Part shown: positions 1 through 8,460 of the stretch, one piece after another | Layout: every line of letters begins with the position of its first letter | Numbering within the stretch: position 1 is the stretch's first letter | Source: Pseudomonas moorei | GTDB taxonomy: Bacteria > Pseudomonadota > Gammaproteobacteria > Pseudomonadales > Pseudomonadaceae | Direction of reading: 5' to 3' | NCBI RefSeq assembly: GCF_008801475.1 | Contig: NZ_VZPP01000011.1 | Coordinates: forward strand, 186,001 to 250,000 | Length of the DNA: 64,000 nt | Translations under genes and position numbers: made by a program | Notes under the pieces: model-generated | The model's input: only the letters and a program-made list of their open reading frames with translations | Database searches by the model: none | Told to the model about the DNA's origin: nothing

Positions 1-462
1 GCCATCAAGCAGGCCAGCCACGACGTCGGGCAGAACCACAAATTCAACACCGCCATCGCCCAGGTGATGACGCTGATGAACGTGCTGGAAAAAGCCCCGC
101 AAGGCACCGAGCAGGATCGCGCACTGGTTCAGGAAGGCCTGGAAACCGTGACCCTGTTGCTGGCTCCGATCACCCCGCACATCAGTCACGAGCTGTGGAA
201 TCAACTGGGTCACGCCGACCCGGTGATCGACGCCGCCTGGCCGGTACTGGACGAGAGCGCACTGGTGCAGGACAGTTTGCAACTGGTGATCCAGGTCAAC
301 GGCAAACTGCGTGGCCATATCGAAATGCCGGCCAGCGCCAGCCGCGAAGAAGTCGAAGCTGCCGCACGGGCCAACGAGAATGTGCTGCGTTTTGTCGACG
401 GTCTGACCATTCGTAAAGTGATCGTGGTGCCCGGGAAACTGGTCAACATCGTCGCCAGCTAA
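1..462 (+). CDS. leuS: Leucyl-tRNA synthetase, C-terminal part (5' end outside window)
   Basis: The open frame runs in from base 1 without a start and ends at TAA 460-462, so only the last 153 codons are present. The visible part is the anticodon-binding helical domain (ITPHISHELW) followed by the small C-terminal domain ending in RKVIVVPGKLVNIVA, which matches class Ia leucyl-tRNA synthetases. The enzyme charges tRNA-Leu in the cytoplasm. The catalytic HIGH and KMSKS motifs lie upstream of the window and cannot be checked. lptE follows 88 bases later on the same strand, the usual order in Pseudomonas. Confidence 0.95.
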   Translation, partial: AIKQASHDVGQNHKFNTAIAQVMTLMNVLEKAPQGTEQDRALVQEGLETVTLLLAPITPHISHELWNQLGHADPVIDAAWPVLDESALVQDSLQLVIQVNGKLRGHIEMPASASREEVEAAARANENVLRFVDGLTIRKVIVVPGKLVNIVAS

Positions 463-550
463 TTGGACCAGGCGCCAGGTCATGCCTGGCGCCGCGTAAA
501 ACCTTTCGGGCCGCATGATCGGCCCACGTGGTTTCAAGGGGAGCAACACA

Positions 551-1156
551 ATGATCAAACGCAATTTGCTGGTGATGGGCCTTGCGGTCCTGCTGAGCGC
601 CTGCGGTTTCCAGCTGCGCGGCACCGGTACTACAGAACTGGCGATCAAGGAGCTCGATCTGAGCGCGCGCAACGCGTACGGCGAAACCGTGACGCAATTG
701 CGCCAGGTGCTGGAAAGCAGCGGCGTCAAGGTCTACACCGGTGCACCTTATAAACTGGTGCTGACCGATGAGCAGGAAAGCCAGCGCATCCTCAGTTACG
801 CCGGTGCCGGTCGTACTGGCGAGTACCAGGTGACCACAGTCCTCAATTACGACATCCGTGGCCAGAACAACCTGGATCTGTTGAGCGACAAACTTGAAGT
901 ACAGAAAATCTTCATCCACGACGGCAACAACCTGGTGGGCTCTGACCAGGAAGCTGCAACTGCACGGGGCGAAACCCGTCGCGAGTTGATTCAGCGCATG
1001 ATCCTGCGCCTGCAACAACTGACCCCGGCCCAGCTCGATCAGTTGCAGCAGACTGCCAATGCCAGGGCCAAGGCTGAAGCCGCGGCGCTGGAAGCGGCGC
1101 AGAAGGCTGAAGCGGAAACACCGCGTCAGTCGCCTGTTGAACTGCCGAAGCAGTAA
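551..1156 (+). CDS. lptE: LPS-assembly lipoprotein LptE
   Basis: A 201-residue lipoprotein. The signal peptide ends in a lipobox (LLSAC) around residue 19, followed by GFQLRG, typical of LptE (RlpB). It plugs the LptD barrel in the outer membrane and helps deliver LPS to the cell surface. ATG 551 is chosen over an in-frame upstream ATG at 515 because a strong AGGGGAG ribosome site precedes it and the signal peptide begins there. The tail is Ala/Glu-rich and low in complexity. It sits between leuS and holA, as in other gammaproteobacteria. Confidence 0.95.
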   Translation: MIKRNLLVMGLAVLLSACGFQLRGTGTTELAIKELDLSARNAYGETVTQLRQVLESSGVKVYTGAPYKLVLTDEQESQRILSYAGAGRTGEYQVTTVLNYDIRGQNNLDLLSDKLEVQKIFIHDGNNLVGSDQEAATARGETRRELIQRMILRLQQLTPAQLDQLQQTANARAKAEAAALEAAQKAEAETPRQSPVELPKQ

Positions 1157-1162
1157 GACTTA

Positions 1163-1182
1163 CGGGGCGTTCAAACGCCCCG
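1163..1182 (+). terminator. Short GC hairpin between lptE and holA
   Basis: GGGGCG and CGCCCC form a six-base stem around TTCAAA just after the lptE stop. No T-run follows, so this is more likely a weak attenuator or mRNA-stability hairpin than a true terminator. holA starts 13 bases later. Confidence 0.3.
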
Positions 1183-1195
1183 TTTGCCCTCGCCT

Positions 1196-2233
1196 ATGAA
1201 ACTCGCCCCCGCTCAACTCGGCAAACACCTGCAAGGTGCCCTCGCGCCGGTCTACGTCATCAGTGGCGATGACCCCTTGCTGTGTCAGGAAGCCGCCGAC
1301 GCGATCCGCGCCGCCGCTCGCCAGCAAGGTTTCGATGAACGCCAGGTTTTTGCCGCCGATGCCAGTTTCGACTGGGGTACGCTGCTGCAAGCCGGCGCCA
1401 GCATGTCGTTGTTCGCCGAAAAGCGCCTGTTGGAACTGCGTCTGCCCTCCGGCAAACCTGGCGACAAAGGTGCCGCCGCACTCATCGAGTACTGCTCGCG
1501 ACCGGCCGAAGACACGCTGCTTCTGATCAGCCTGCCAAAGCTGGATGGCAGCGCGCAGAAAACCAAGTGGGGCAAGGCCCTGGTCGAAGGTCAGCAAACC
1601 CAGTTCGTGCAGATCTGGCCGGTGGATGTCAGCCAGCTGCCGAGCTGGATCCGTCAGCGCCTGTCCCAGGCCGGGCTTTCCGCCAGCCAGGACGCGGTCG
1701 AGCTGATTGCTGCACGGGTCGAAGGCAACCTGCTGGCCGCCGCCCAGGAAATCGAAAAGCTCAAGCTGATGGCCGAAGGCGGCCAGATCACCATCGAAAC
1801 CGTGCAGGCAGCGGTGGCCGACAGTGCGCGCTTCGATGTCTTCGGCCTGACTGATGCGATTCTCAACGGTGAAGCCGCCCATGCCCTGCGCATGCTCGAA
1901 GGGTTGCGCGGGGAAGGTGTCGAACCGCCGGTCATTCTCTGGGCGCTGGCCCGGGAGCTGCGCCTGCTGGCCAATATCTCATTGCAATACAGCCAGGGAA
2001 CGCCCCTGGACAAAGCCTTCAGCCAGGCCAAGCCGCCCGTTTGGGACAAGCGCAAACCCCTGATGAGCAAAGCCCTGCAGCGCTACTCGGCGCAACGCTG
2101 GGCGCAGTTGCTGCTCGAAGCACAGCGCATCGATGCACAGATCAAGGGCCAGGCAGCTGGCTCGCCGTGGATGAGCTTGAGCCGATTGACGTTATTGATG
2201 GCGGGCCAGCGCCTTACGCTGCCTGCCGAGTGA
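1196..2233 (+). CDS. holA: DNA polymerase III subunit delta
   Basis: A 345-residue protein with the HolA pattern: an N-terminal part containing VYVISGDDPLL, a middle part with RVEGNLLAAAQEIEKL, and a C-terminal collar domain (SPWMSLSRLTLLMAGQRL). Delta is the clamp-loader subunit that opens the beta sliding clamp. ATG 1196 (MKLAPAQLGKHL) is preferred to the in-frame ATG at 1184 because it gives the family's usual N-terminus. It is probably co-transcribed with lptE, 39 bases upstream. Confidence 0.95.
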   Translation: MKLAPAQLGKHLQGALAPVYVISGDDPLLCQEAADAIRAAARQQGFDERQVFAADASFDWGTLLQAGASMSLFAEKRLLELRLPSGKPGDKGAAALIEYCSRPAEDTLLLISLPKLDGSAQKTKWGKALVEGQQTQFVQIWPVDVSQLPSWIRQRLSQAGLSASQDAVELIAARVEGNLLAAAQEIEKLKLMAEGGQITIETVQAAVADSARFDVFGLTDAILNGEAAHALRMLEGLRGEGVEPPVILWALARELRLLANISLQYSQGTPLDKAFSQAKPPVWDKRKPLMSKALQRYSAQRWAQLLLEAQRIDAQIKGQAAGSPWMSLSRLTLLMAGQRLTLPAE

Positions 2234-2344
2234 CCTCGCTCCTACAGGGTACGGCGTAGTTACTGACCACTCACCCTATAGACAGAACCCCAACTTCGGC
2301 GGATGATTTGCTCCGCAAAAACCACTCACTTGCGAGCATCCATC

Positions 2345-2509
2345 ATGAGCAAAAAGCCGTCCAGACACGGCCCCAACAAGGCCAAATCCATCATCGCCCA
2401 GCCACTGTTCCGCAGCCGTCAGGAACGAGCCGGCAAGGGCAAAGGCAGCTACCGCCGCGAAGCCTTCCAGTCTAATAGCTGGGAGGCTTCTTACTTTCTG
2501 GCAGCCTGA
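2345..2509 (+). CDS. arfA: Alternative ribosome-rescue factor ArfA
   Basis: A 54-residue basic protein starting MSKKPSRHGPNKAKSI. It carries PLFRSRQ and the KGKGSYRR block found in ArfA, then WEASYFLAA. ArfA recruits release factor RF2 to ribosomes stalled on non-stop mRNAs, backing up tmRNA. The ATG at 2345 is chosen over an in-frame upstream start at 2303 because the conserved N-terminus begins there. A hairpin straddles the stop codon (separate entry), which fits the known self-limiting expression of arfA in E. coli. The E. coli protein is longer (72 residues) with a hydrophobic tail that is normally removed. Here the gene already ends near the active length. Confidence 0.9.
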   Translation: MSKKPSRHGPNKAKSIIAQPLFRSRQERAGKGKGSYRREAFQSNSWEASYFLAA

Positions 2510-2518
2510 AAGGCATGC
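2484..2518 (+). promoter_or_regulatory. Hairpin overlapping the arfA stop codon
   Basis: Two alternative stems are visible. GCAGCCT (2501-2507) pairs with AGGC plus TGC (2511-2518, one bulged A) around a GAA loop, so the TGA codon (2507-2509) lies in the stem and loop. AGGCT (2484-2488) can instead pair with AGCCT (2503-2507). In E. coli an RNase III-cut hairpin or terminator inside the end of arfA makes a non-stop message. The position here suggests a similar device, but that is inference. Confidence 0.5.
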
Positions 2519-2571
2519 ATCGGCTCAACATGTTAAGGTCTGCATCTGATCCGTTTTCCCTGGACCCGTGC

Positions 2572-3894
2572 ATGCCCCTTTGTCTTTCCCGTCGTTGGCA
2601 CCTGCGCCAATTGATTGCTGCCTCCAGCCTCATTTTGCTAGTCGCCTGCGCGGAAAAACCCACCGCCGCCGACGCCCAGCCGCTTCAGACCCTTCCCGTC
2701 ACCACCGCCCCTGCTGTGGTTCCGCCAGTGGTACCCAGCGACGAAAATCTCGACATCCAGCCGACTCAGACCTTCGCCGAATGGCTGGCAGGTTTCCGCA
2801 AGGAGGCCCTGGCCGCCGGTATCCGCGCCGACCTGTTCGACCGTGCCTTCGCCAACGTCAGCTTCGACCCCAGCGTGATTCGTGCCGATCGCAGCCAGCC
2901 GGAATTCGCCCGACCGGTATGGGAATACCTCGACGGCGCCCTGTCGCCACTGCGGGTACGCAAAGGCCAAGCACTGGTCAGCCAGTACGACGGCATCCTG
3001 CAAAGCATCGAGCAGCGTTACGGTGTCGATCGCCAGGCCCTGGTGGCGGTATGGGGCATGGAAAGTAACTTCGGCCAGTTCCAGGGCAACAAATCGGTGA
3101 TCAATTCACTGGCGACCCTGGCCTATGAAGGCCGACGCCCTGCCTTCGCTCACGCGCAATTGATCGCCGCCCTGCAGATCCTGCAACAGGGCGACATCGA
3201 ACCGGACAAGATGCTCGGCTCCTGGGCCGGCGCCATGGGCCAGACCCAATTCATCCCGACCACCTACAACACCCACGCAGTGGATTTTGATGGCGACGGT
3301 CGCAGGGATATCTGGGGCAGTGCCAGCGACGCCCTGGCGTCGACCGCGCATTACCTGCAAAGCTCCGGATGGCAGAAAGGCCAGCCATGGGGATTCGAGG
3401 TGCAATTGCCGAGCGGCTTCAACTACTTCCTGGCTGACGGCACGATTCGCAAAAGTGTCGCCGAATGGCGCCAACTGGGTATCACGCTGCCCAATGGAAG
3501 CCAGGCCCCGGCAGGCACTGAACAGCTATCCGCCGCATTGTTGCTGCCAGCCGGCTATCGCGGCCCGGCATTCCTGGTGCTCGATAACTTCCGCGCGATC
3601 CTCAAATACAACAACTCTTCGTCCTACGCACTGGCGGTGAGCCTGTTAGCCGAACGTTTCAACGGCGCGGGCCTGATCAGCGGCACCTGGCCGAAAGATG
3701 ATTTGCCATTGAGCCGTACCGAGCGCATTGAACTGCAGAACCTGCTGAGCGCCCAGAACTACGATGCGGGCACCCCGGACGGCATCATCGGCGCCAACAC
3801 GCGCAAGGCGATCCGCAGCGCCCAGCAGTCGTTTGGCTGGCCGGCGGATGGCTATCCGACGCACAAGTTGCTGGAAGGTCTTCGCAGCCGCTAA
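2572..3894 (+). CDS. sltB3: Lytic murein transglycosylase (MltB/SltB3 type) lipoprotein with peptidoglycan-binding domain
   Basis: A 440-residue protein with a lipobox LLVAC (Cys26) from ATG 2572; an in-frame ATG at 2515 would add an unlikely extension. The SLT_2 catalytic domain holds the Glu in WGMESNFGQF (Glu164) and AGAMGQTQFIPTTY. The C-terminal 60 residues match PG_binding_1 (DAGTPDGIIGANTRKAI). Such enzymes cleave glycan strands between MurNAc and GlcNAc to give 1,6-anhydro ends. The layout of lipoprotein, catalytic domain and PG-binding domain matches P. aeruginosa SltB3, which I recall from the same neighbourhood; the symbol rests on that resemblance. Family is certain, exact orthology less so. 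Confidence 0.88.
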   Translation: MPLCLSRRWHLRQLIAASSLILLVACAEKPTAADAQPLQTLPVTTAPAVVPPVVPSDENLDIQPTQTFAEWLAGFRKEALAAGIRADLFDRAFANVSFDPSVIRADRSQPEFARPVWEYLDGALSPLRVRKGQALVSQYDGILQSIEQRYGVDRQALVAVWGMESNFGQFQGNKSVINSLATLAYEGRRPAFAHAQLIAALQILQQGDIEPDKMLGSWAGAMGQTQFIPTTYNTHAVDFDGDGRRDIWGSASDALASTAHYLQSSGWQKGQPWGFEVQLPSGFNYFLADGTIRKSVAEWRQLGITLPNGSQAPAGTEQLSAALLLPAGYRGPAFLVLDNFRAILKYNNSSSYALAVSLLAERFNGAGLISGTWPKDDLPLSRTERIELQNLLSAQNYDAGTPDGIIGANTRKAIRSAQQSFGWPADGYPTHKLLEGLRSR

Positions 3895-3900
3895 ATGCTT

Positions 3901-3941
3901 CGCGGGCAAACCGTCACCCTCAGGGTGGCGGCTTGCCCGCG
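3901..3941. repeat. REP-like 41-base imperfect palindrome between convergent genes
   Basis: CGCGGGCAA at 3901 pairs with TTGCCCGCG ending at 3941. Inside it CACCCT/AGGGTG forms a second stem. The outer arms match the REP core seen elsewhere in the window. It lies between the convergent transglycosylase and LD-carboxypeptidase genes and could act as a bidirectional transcript end. Confidence 0.6.
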
Positions 3942-3967
3942 ATGACGACCTGACAGGCAGTGCCGTT

Positions 3968-4918
3968 CTAGCGCCTGATCACCACATCCTGCTCCAGCAG
4001 CAGCTCCTGCCTGCCCGCATTCAGCCTGACCAGCGCGCCCATGGGCAACGTCAGATTCGGATCACAATGCCCGCTGCGCCACCCGGACAGCACCGGAATC
4101 CGCAACGGCTCGAACGTCTGCTTGAGCAATCGTTCCAGGGAAGGCACATCGACCCCTGCCACGTCCCCGACCAGAACGCCACGCAGCTTGCGCAGTGTCC
4201 CGGCAAGCCGTAGATGGGTCAGCAATCGATCGATGCGATACAGCGGTTCGTTGATGTCTTCGATAAACAGGATGACACCCTCGGCATCGATCTCGTAAGG
4301 CGTGCCCATGGTTGCGGCAATCATCGACAGGTTCCCGCCCAGCAAGCGTCCATGAGCGATGCCAGGCTCGATCGTGGTCAATGGGAAGGCCTCCGGATGC
4401 GCCAGCACGCTGCCAGTCTTCAAGTGGCCACGCAGCATGTTGAGGAACGAAGACTCAGTGGGTTGTTGCCGCTTGCCGAGCAGGTCGGCATTGAGCAGTG
4501 GACCATGGAACGTCACAAAACCCGCATGGCGACTGATCGCCAGGTGTAACGCCGTAATGTCGCTGTAACCGATGAACGGCTTGGCATTATTGCGCAGCAG
4601 GTCGAAATCGATACGGTCAAGCAAGCGTGGCGTACCGTACCCTCCTCGCAGGCAGATGATGGCGTCGACCTCGGTATCAGCGAACGCCGCATGCAAATCG
4701 TTGAGCCGCACCTCATCGCTACCGGCGAGGTAGCCTTCCTTTTCGTAGACGCCGGGAAACACTTTGAGCGAATAGCCTCGGTCGCGCATCCATTGCACGG
4801 CCTTGTGGGTGTCCAGCGCAGCCGGACCGGCAGGCGCAATGACGCCAATCAGCCCTTCCATCGGCAATGCCGGAACGGGAGCATTTGGACAAAGCGTGTG
4901 GGTCGGTCGAACTGTCAT
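3968..4918 (-). CDS. ldcA: Muropeptide LD-carboxypeptidase (S66 family)
   Basis: A 316-residue protein of the S66 serine peptidase family. The nucleophile is in FIGYSD (Ser119). The expected Glu and His are in FIEDINEPLYRID and SGHCDPNLTLPMG. LdcA removes the terminal D-alanine from tetrapeptides in the cytoplasm, a step of peptidoglycan recycling. There is no signal peptide, as expected. The start at 4918 gives about 20 residues before the conserved GVIAPAGPA; an internal Met (MEGLIGV) is an alternative. It lies alone between convergent neighbours. Its function matches the cell-wall theme around it. Confidence 0.92.
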   Translation of the reverse strand: MTVRPTHTLCPNAPVPALPMEGLIGVIAPAGPAALDTHKAVQWMRDRGYSLKVFPGVYEKEGYLAGSDEVRLNDLHAAFADTEVDAIICLRGGYGTPRLLDRIDFDLLRNNAKPFIGYSDITALHLAISRHAGFVTFHGPLLNADLLGKRQQPTESSFLNMLRGHLKTGSVLAHPEAFPLTTIEPGIAHGRLLGGNLSMIAATMGTPYEIDAEGVILFIEDINEPLYRIDRLLTHLRLAGTLRKLRGVLVGDVAGVDVPSLERLLKQTFEPLRIPVLSGWRSGHCDPNLTLPMGALVRLNAGRQELLLEQDVVIRR

Positions 4919-5030
4919 CCATATCTCCCTGCGTAAAACCTCAATACACAGTAGTCAGGAATGGGGGCAAACAGAAGAGGCTTCGTTGCCCCGCAGGTTG
5001 CAGGAAAAGCGCGGAGGGTCGTGGGCAAGA

Positions 5031-5074
5031 CAAAAAAATGCCCGCTCGGCTCACTGCCTGGCGGGCGTTTTTTC
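5031..5074 (-). terminator. Rho-independent terminator of lipA
   Basis: GCCCGC (5040-5045) and GCGGGC (5061-5066) form the stem. A seven-A run on the left and a T run on the right make it work in either direction. It lies 14 bases past the lipA stop on the - strand. Confidence 0.85.
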
Positions 5075-5087
5075 TGTCTTCAGCTCA

Positions 5088-6110
5088 TCAGGACGACATC
5101 AACTCGGCCTTGACCAGTTTCGCCTGCTCGTCGGCGTGGTACGAAGAGCGCACCAACGGACCGGAAGCGACGTTCTTGAAGCCCATCTTGTAACCTTCCT
5201 CGGCGAACCAGGCGAAGGTGTCCGGGTGTACGAAACGCTGAACCGGCAAGTGGCTGCGGGACGGTTGCAGATACTGACCCAGGGTCAACATGTCGATATC
5301 GTGCTCGCGCATGCGCTTCATGACTTCGATGACTTCGTCGTCGGTCTCGCCCAGCCCCAGCATCAGGCCGGACTTGGTCGGAATGTGCGGCATCATCTGC
5401 TTGAAGCGTTGCAGCAGGGTCAGCGACCACTGGTAGTCCGAGCCCGGGCGCGCGGCCTTGTACAGGCGCGGCACGGTTTCCAGGTTGTGGTTGAACACAT
5501 CCGGCGGCTCGGCCGCGGTGATTTCCAGTGCGATATCCATGCGGCCGCGGTAGTCCGGAACCAGGGTCTCGAGCTGCACGTTTGGCGACAGCTTACGGAT
5601 CTCGCGGATGCAGTCGGCAAAGTGCTGGGCGCCGCCGTCGCGCAGGTCGTCACGGTCTACCGAGGTAATGACCACGTACTTGAGGCGCAAGTCGGCGATG
5701 GCGATAGCCAGGCTTTCCGGCTCGTTGACGTCCAGTGGTTTCGGACGACCGTGACCCACATCGCAGAACGGGCAGCGACGGGTGCAGATGTCGCCCATGA
5801 TCATGAAGGTCGCGGTGCCACCGGAGAAGCACTCGCCCAGGTTCGGGCAGGAGGCCTCTTCGCACACGCTGTGCAGCTTGTGTTTACGCAACAGCGCCTT
5901 GATGCGGTCCACTTCCGGAGAAACCGGGATGCGCACGCGAATCCAGTCAGGCTTTTTCGGCAGCTCAGTGGTCGGAATGATTTTTACCGGGATGCGTGCA
6001 ACCTTTTCGGCGCCGCGCAGCTTTACGCCGGCTTCAACCTTGGCACGCGGGGCCGGACGCTCGGTGACATCCTGCGTCGGGATCATGGTTTGCACTGCAT
6101 CAGTAGTCAT
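5088..6110 (-). CDS. lipA: Lipoyl synthase
   Basis: A 340-residue radical-SAM enzyme that inserts two sulfurs into the octanoyl chain of lipoyl domains. The auxiliary cluster cysteines are CEEASCPNLGEC (Cys83, 88, 94), and the SAM cluster CTRRCPFC gives Cys109, 113, 116. The C-terminal RSSY motif (PLVRSSYHAD) is present. It ends in a clear terminator. Its start lies just past the lipB stop, so lipB-lipA are one transcript with ybeD upstream. Confidence 0.98.
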   Translation of the reverse strand: MTTDAVQTMIPTQDVTERPAPRAKVEAGVKLRGAEKVARIPVKIIPTTELPKKPDWIRVRIPVSPEVDRIKALLRKHKLHSVCEEASCPNLGECFSGGTATFMIMGDICTRRCPFCDVGHGRPKPLDVNEPESLAIAIADLRLKYVVITSVDRDDLRDGGAQHFADCIREIRKLSPNVQLETLVPDYRGRMDIALEITAAEPPDVFNHNLETVPRLYKAARPGSDYQWSLTLLQRFKQMMPHIPTKSGLMLGLGETDDEVIEVMKRMREHDIDMLTLGQYLQPSRSHLPVQRFVHPDTFAWFAEEGYKMGFKNVASGPLVRSSYHADEQAKLVKAELMSS

Positions 6111-6111
6111 A

Positions 6112-6762
6112 TCAGTCGATTCCGCCCGTTAGGGTCGTCTGCTCAGCATAGTCGAGGTGTTTGACGAGCTGCGCGCGCAGCCGGGCACTTACCTCGGCAA
6201 ATTCAATCGGTCCTGCGTGATCGCTCAGCTGGGTCATCGCCAGCCCGGCGTAGCCGCAGGGATTAATCCGTCGAAACGGTTCCAGGTTCATGTCCACGTT
6301 CAGGGCCAGGCCGTGAAAGGAACAACCATGGCGGATCCGAAGACCCAGGGAAGCAATTTTCGCCCCGTCGACGTAGACACCCGGAGCATCGGGCTTGGCC
6401 GCAGCCGTCACGCCATAACTGGCGAGCAGTTCGATCAGGCACGTCTCCATGCGGGTCACAAGGTCACGGACACCGAAACCCAGCTTGCGCACATCCAGCA
6501 ACAGGTAGGCCACCAATTGCCCCGGACCGTGATACGTCACCTGGCCACCGCGGTCGACCTGTACCACCGGAATATCTCCCGGCAGCAACAGGTGTTCGGC
6601 CTTGCCAGCCTGACCCTGGGTGAACACCGGCGGGTGCTCGACCAGCCAGATCTCGTCGGCGGCATTGCTGCCGCGTTCGTTGGTGAAGCGTTGCATGGCA
6701 TGCCAGACCGGTTCGTAAGCCATCTGGCCAAGTTCGCGAAAGCCCAGCGTGCCAGACATCAC
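6112..6762 (-). CDS. lipB: Octanoyl-[acyl carrier protein]:protein octanoyltransferase
   Basis: A 216-residue LipB. It moves octanoate from ACP to lipoyl domains, the step before LipA. Active-site residues line up with the family: RGGQVTYHGPGQ, Lys135 in GAKIASLGLR and Cys169 in INPCGYAG. The first ATG overlaps the ybeD stop by four bases (ATGA), which argues for translational coupling; a second Met (MSG) follows directly. Only one base separates its stop from the lipA start. Confidence 0.97.
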   Translation of the reverse strand: MMSGTLGFRELGQMAYEPVWHAMQRFTNERGSNAADEIWLVEHPPVFTQGQAGKAEHLLLPGDIPVVQVDRGGQVTYHGPGQLVAYLLLDVRKLGFGVRDLVTRMETCLIELLASYGVTAAAKPDAPGVYVDGAKIASLGLRIRHGCSFHGLALNVDMNLEPFRRINPCGYAGLAMTQLSDHAGPIEFAEVSARLRAQLVKHLDYAEQTTLTGGID

Positions 6763-7034
6763 AGCACCATGTGCACGAAGCCGGTAGCCCGCAGTTCGCT
6801 GTTGATGTTGTACAGCTGATCCTGGTCGGTGGCGACGATGTGCAACTGAATCGTGGTGTATTTGCCGTTGGTGCTTTGACGCTCATCCACACGCTCATCG
6901 TTGATCGTCGCGTGTTTCTTGACGATCTCGATGATCCTGTCTTTGTTGCCAACGCCGGTATCGCTGATCACCTTAACCGGGTAATCAACGTTGGGAAATT
7001 CGATCTTTGGCGCCTTTACTTCGGTATCGGTCAT
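6759..7034 (-). CDS. ybeD: YbeD/DUF493 family protein
   Basis: A 91-residue protein of the DUF493 (UPF0250) family, with the family ending of an ACT-like fold (TTIQLHIVATDQDQLYNINSEL split over the C-terminal half). Its biochemical role is unknown. It is almost always found between dacA/dacC and lipB in gammaproteobacteria, as here. It overlaps lipB by four bases. Confidence 0.93.
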   Translation of the reverse strand: MTDTEVKAPKIEFPNVDYPVKVISDTGVGNKDRIIEIVKKHATINDERVDERQSTNGKYTTIQLHIVATDQDQLYNINSELRATGFVHMVL

Positions 7035-7121
7035 GGCGTAACGGCCTCGTAAGCGTAAGCCGTGGCGACGGGCAAGGCCCCGGGCTGGATCAGCGCGGAG
7101 CCATGCAGGTGCACACTAAAT

Positions 7122-8279
7122 TCAGTTGAACAGGCTGTAGAAGAATAGACGGATGCTATCCCACATGCGGCGGAAGATACCACCTTCCTCGACAGCATCC
7201 AGAGCGATCAGATCAGCGCTATGCACAACCTTGTCGTCCAGTTTGACTTCCACCTTGCCGATCACGTCGCCCTTGGCGATTGGCGCAACCAGTTGCGGGT
7301 TCATGGTCATGCTGGCAGCAAGCTTCTTCAGCTGGCCTTTTGGCAGGGTCATGGTCAGGTCTTCAGCCAGACCGGCCTTGACCTGGTTGGTGGAGCCTTT
7401 CCAGACAGGGGCCTGAGCCAGCTCGGCGCCTTTCTGATAGAAGGTCTGGGTTTCGAAGAAACGGAAGCCGTAAGTCAGGAGCTTCTGGGTCTCGGCGGCG
7501 CGCGCCACTTCGCTGTTGGTGCCGAACACCACGGCGATCAGACGCATGCCATCACGCACGGCCGAAGACACCATGCAGTAGCCCGCTTCGTCGGTGTGGC
7601 CGGTTTTCAGACCGTCAACGGTCTTGTCGCGCCACAGCAGCAGGTTACGGTTCGGCTGCTTGATGCCGTTCCAGAAGAACTCTTTCTGCGAGTAGATCGC
7701 ATAGTGAGCCGGATCTTCGTGAATGATCGCGCGAGCCAGCACCGCCATGTCGTGAGCCGACGAGTAGTGCTCAGGGTTCGGCAGACCGGTCGGGTTCATG
7801 AAGTGGGTGTTGGTCATGCCCAGATCGGCAACGGTTTTGTTCATCAGGTCGGCGAACGCGTCTTCGCTGCCGGCGATGTGCTCGGAGAGCGCAACGCTGG
7901 CGTCGTTGCCCGACTGAATGATGATGCCGTGCAGCAGGTCGCTGACGGTGACTTGCGAGCCGACCTTGATGAACATCCGCGAACCGCCGGTACGCCAGGC
8001 GTTTTCACTGACGGTCACCGGATCGTTTTCGCCGATCTGGCCACGACGGATTTCCAGGGTCGCGATGTAGGCGGTCATCAGCTTGGTCAAGCTGGCTGGC
8101 GGCAGACGCTGGTCACCATTGTTCTCGACCAGCACGTTGCCGCTGCTGGCGTCCATGAGCACATAGGCCTTGGCGGCCAGTTGCGGTGGCGATGGCATCA
8201 TCTCGGCCGCGAACGCGGCAGGTGAGAGGAGCAGCGGGACTAGAAGGCACAGGCGTTTGGCAAAGGTGGTGATGTTCAT
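7122..8279 (-). CDS. dacC: D-alanyl-D-alanine carboxypeptidase, PBP5 type
   Basis: A 385-residue low-molecular-weight penicillin-binding protein. The signal peptide ends near AAFAA (residue 25). Active-site motifs are SLTK (Ser63-Lys66), SGN (123-125) and KTG (225-227). The C-terminal all-beta domain ends in a short amphipathic helix (RMWDSIRLFFYSLFN) that holds PBP5 to the outer face of the inner membrane. It trims the terminal D-Ala of pentapeptides. The gene is called dacA in E. coli and dacC in P. aeruginosa. It lies between rlpA and ybeD. Confidence 0.96.
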   Translation of the reverse strand: MNITTFAKRLCLLVPLLLSPAAFAAEMMPSPPQLAAKAYVLMDASSGNVLVENNGDQRLPPASLTKLMTAYIATLEIRRGQIGENDPVTVSENAWRTGGSRMFIKVGSQVTVSDLLHGIIIQSGNDASVALSEHIAGSEDAFADLMNKTVADLGMTNTHFMNPTGLPNPEHYSSAHDMAVLARAIIHEDPAHYAIYSQKEFFWNGIKQPNRNLLLWRDKTVDGLKTGHTDEAGYCMVSSAVRDGMRLIAVVFGTNSEVARAAETQKLLTYGFRFFETQTFYQKGAELAQAPVWKGSTNQVKAGLAEDLTMTLPKGQLKKLAASMTMNPQLVAPIAKGDVIGKVEVKLDDKVVHSADLIALDAVEEGGIFRRMWDSIRLFFYSLFN

Positions 8280-8415
8280 CCGTCTCTCGAAATCGCTAAT
8301 GGAAACTGCCCAAGGGCAAAACTAATCAAATGACTTTCTAACGAGTCATCGCGTATTCAGTTGCTCACTCCAGTCACCCTTTGCCGGGTTTTTGTTCTCG
8401 ACGAGCCAACAACCT

Positions 8416-8441
8416 GGTTCACTCCCGACTGCAAGTGAACC
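8416..8441 (-). terminator. Dyad in the rlpA-dacC gap
   Basis: GGTTCACT and AGTGAACC form a perfect eight-base stem with a ten-base loop, 20 bases past the rlpA stop. There is no T-run, so factor-independent termination is doubtful; it may be an mRNA end-protecting hairpin. A second weaker dyad (ATGACT/AGTCAT, 8330-8349) sits nearer dacC. The rest of this 181-base gap probably holds the dacC promoter. Confidence 0.35.
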
Positions 8442-8460
8442 CTCAAACAAGTCCTACGTA

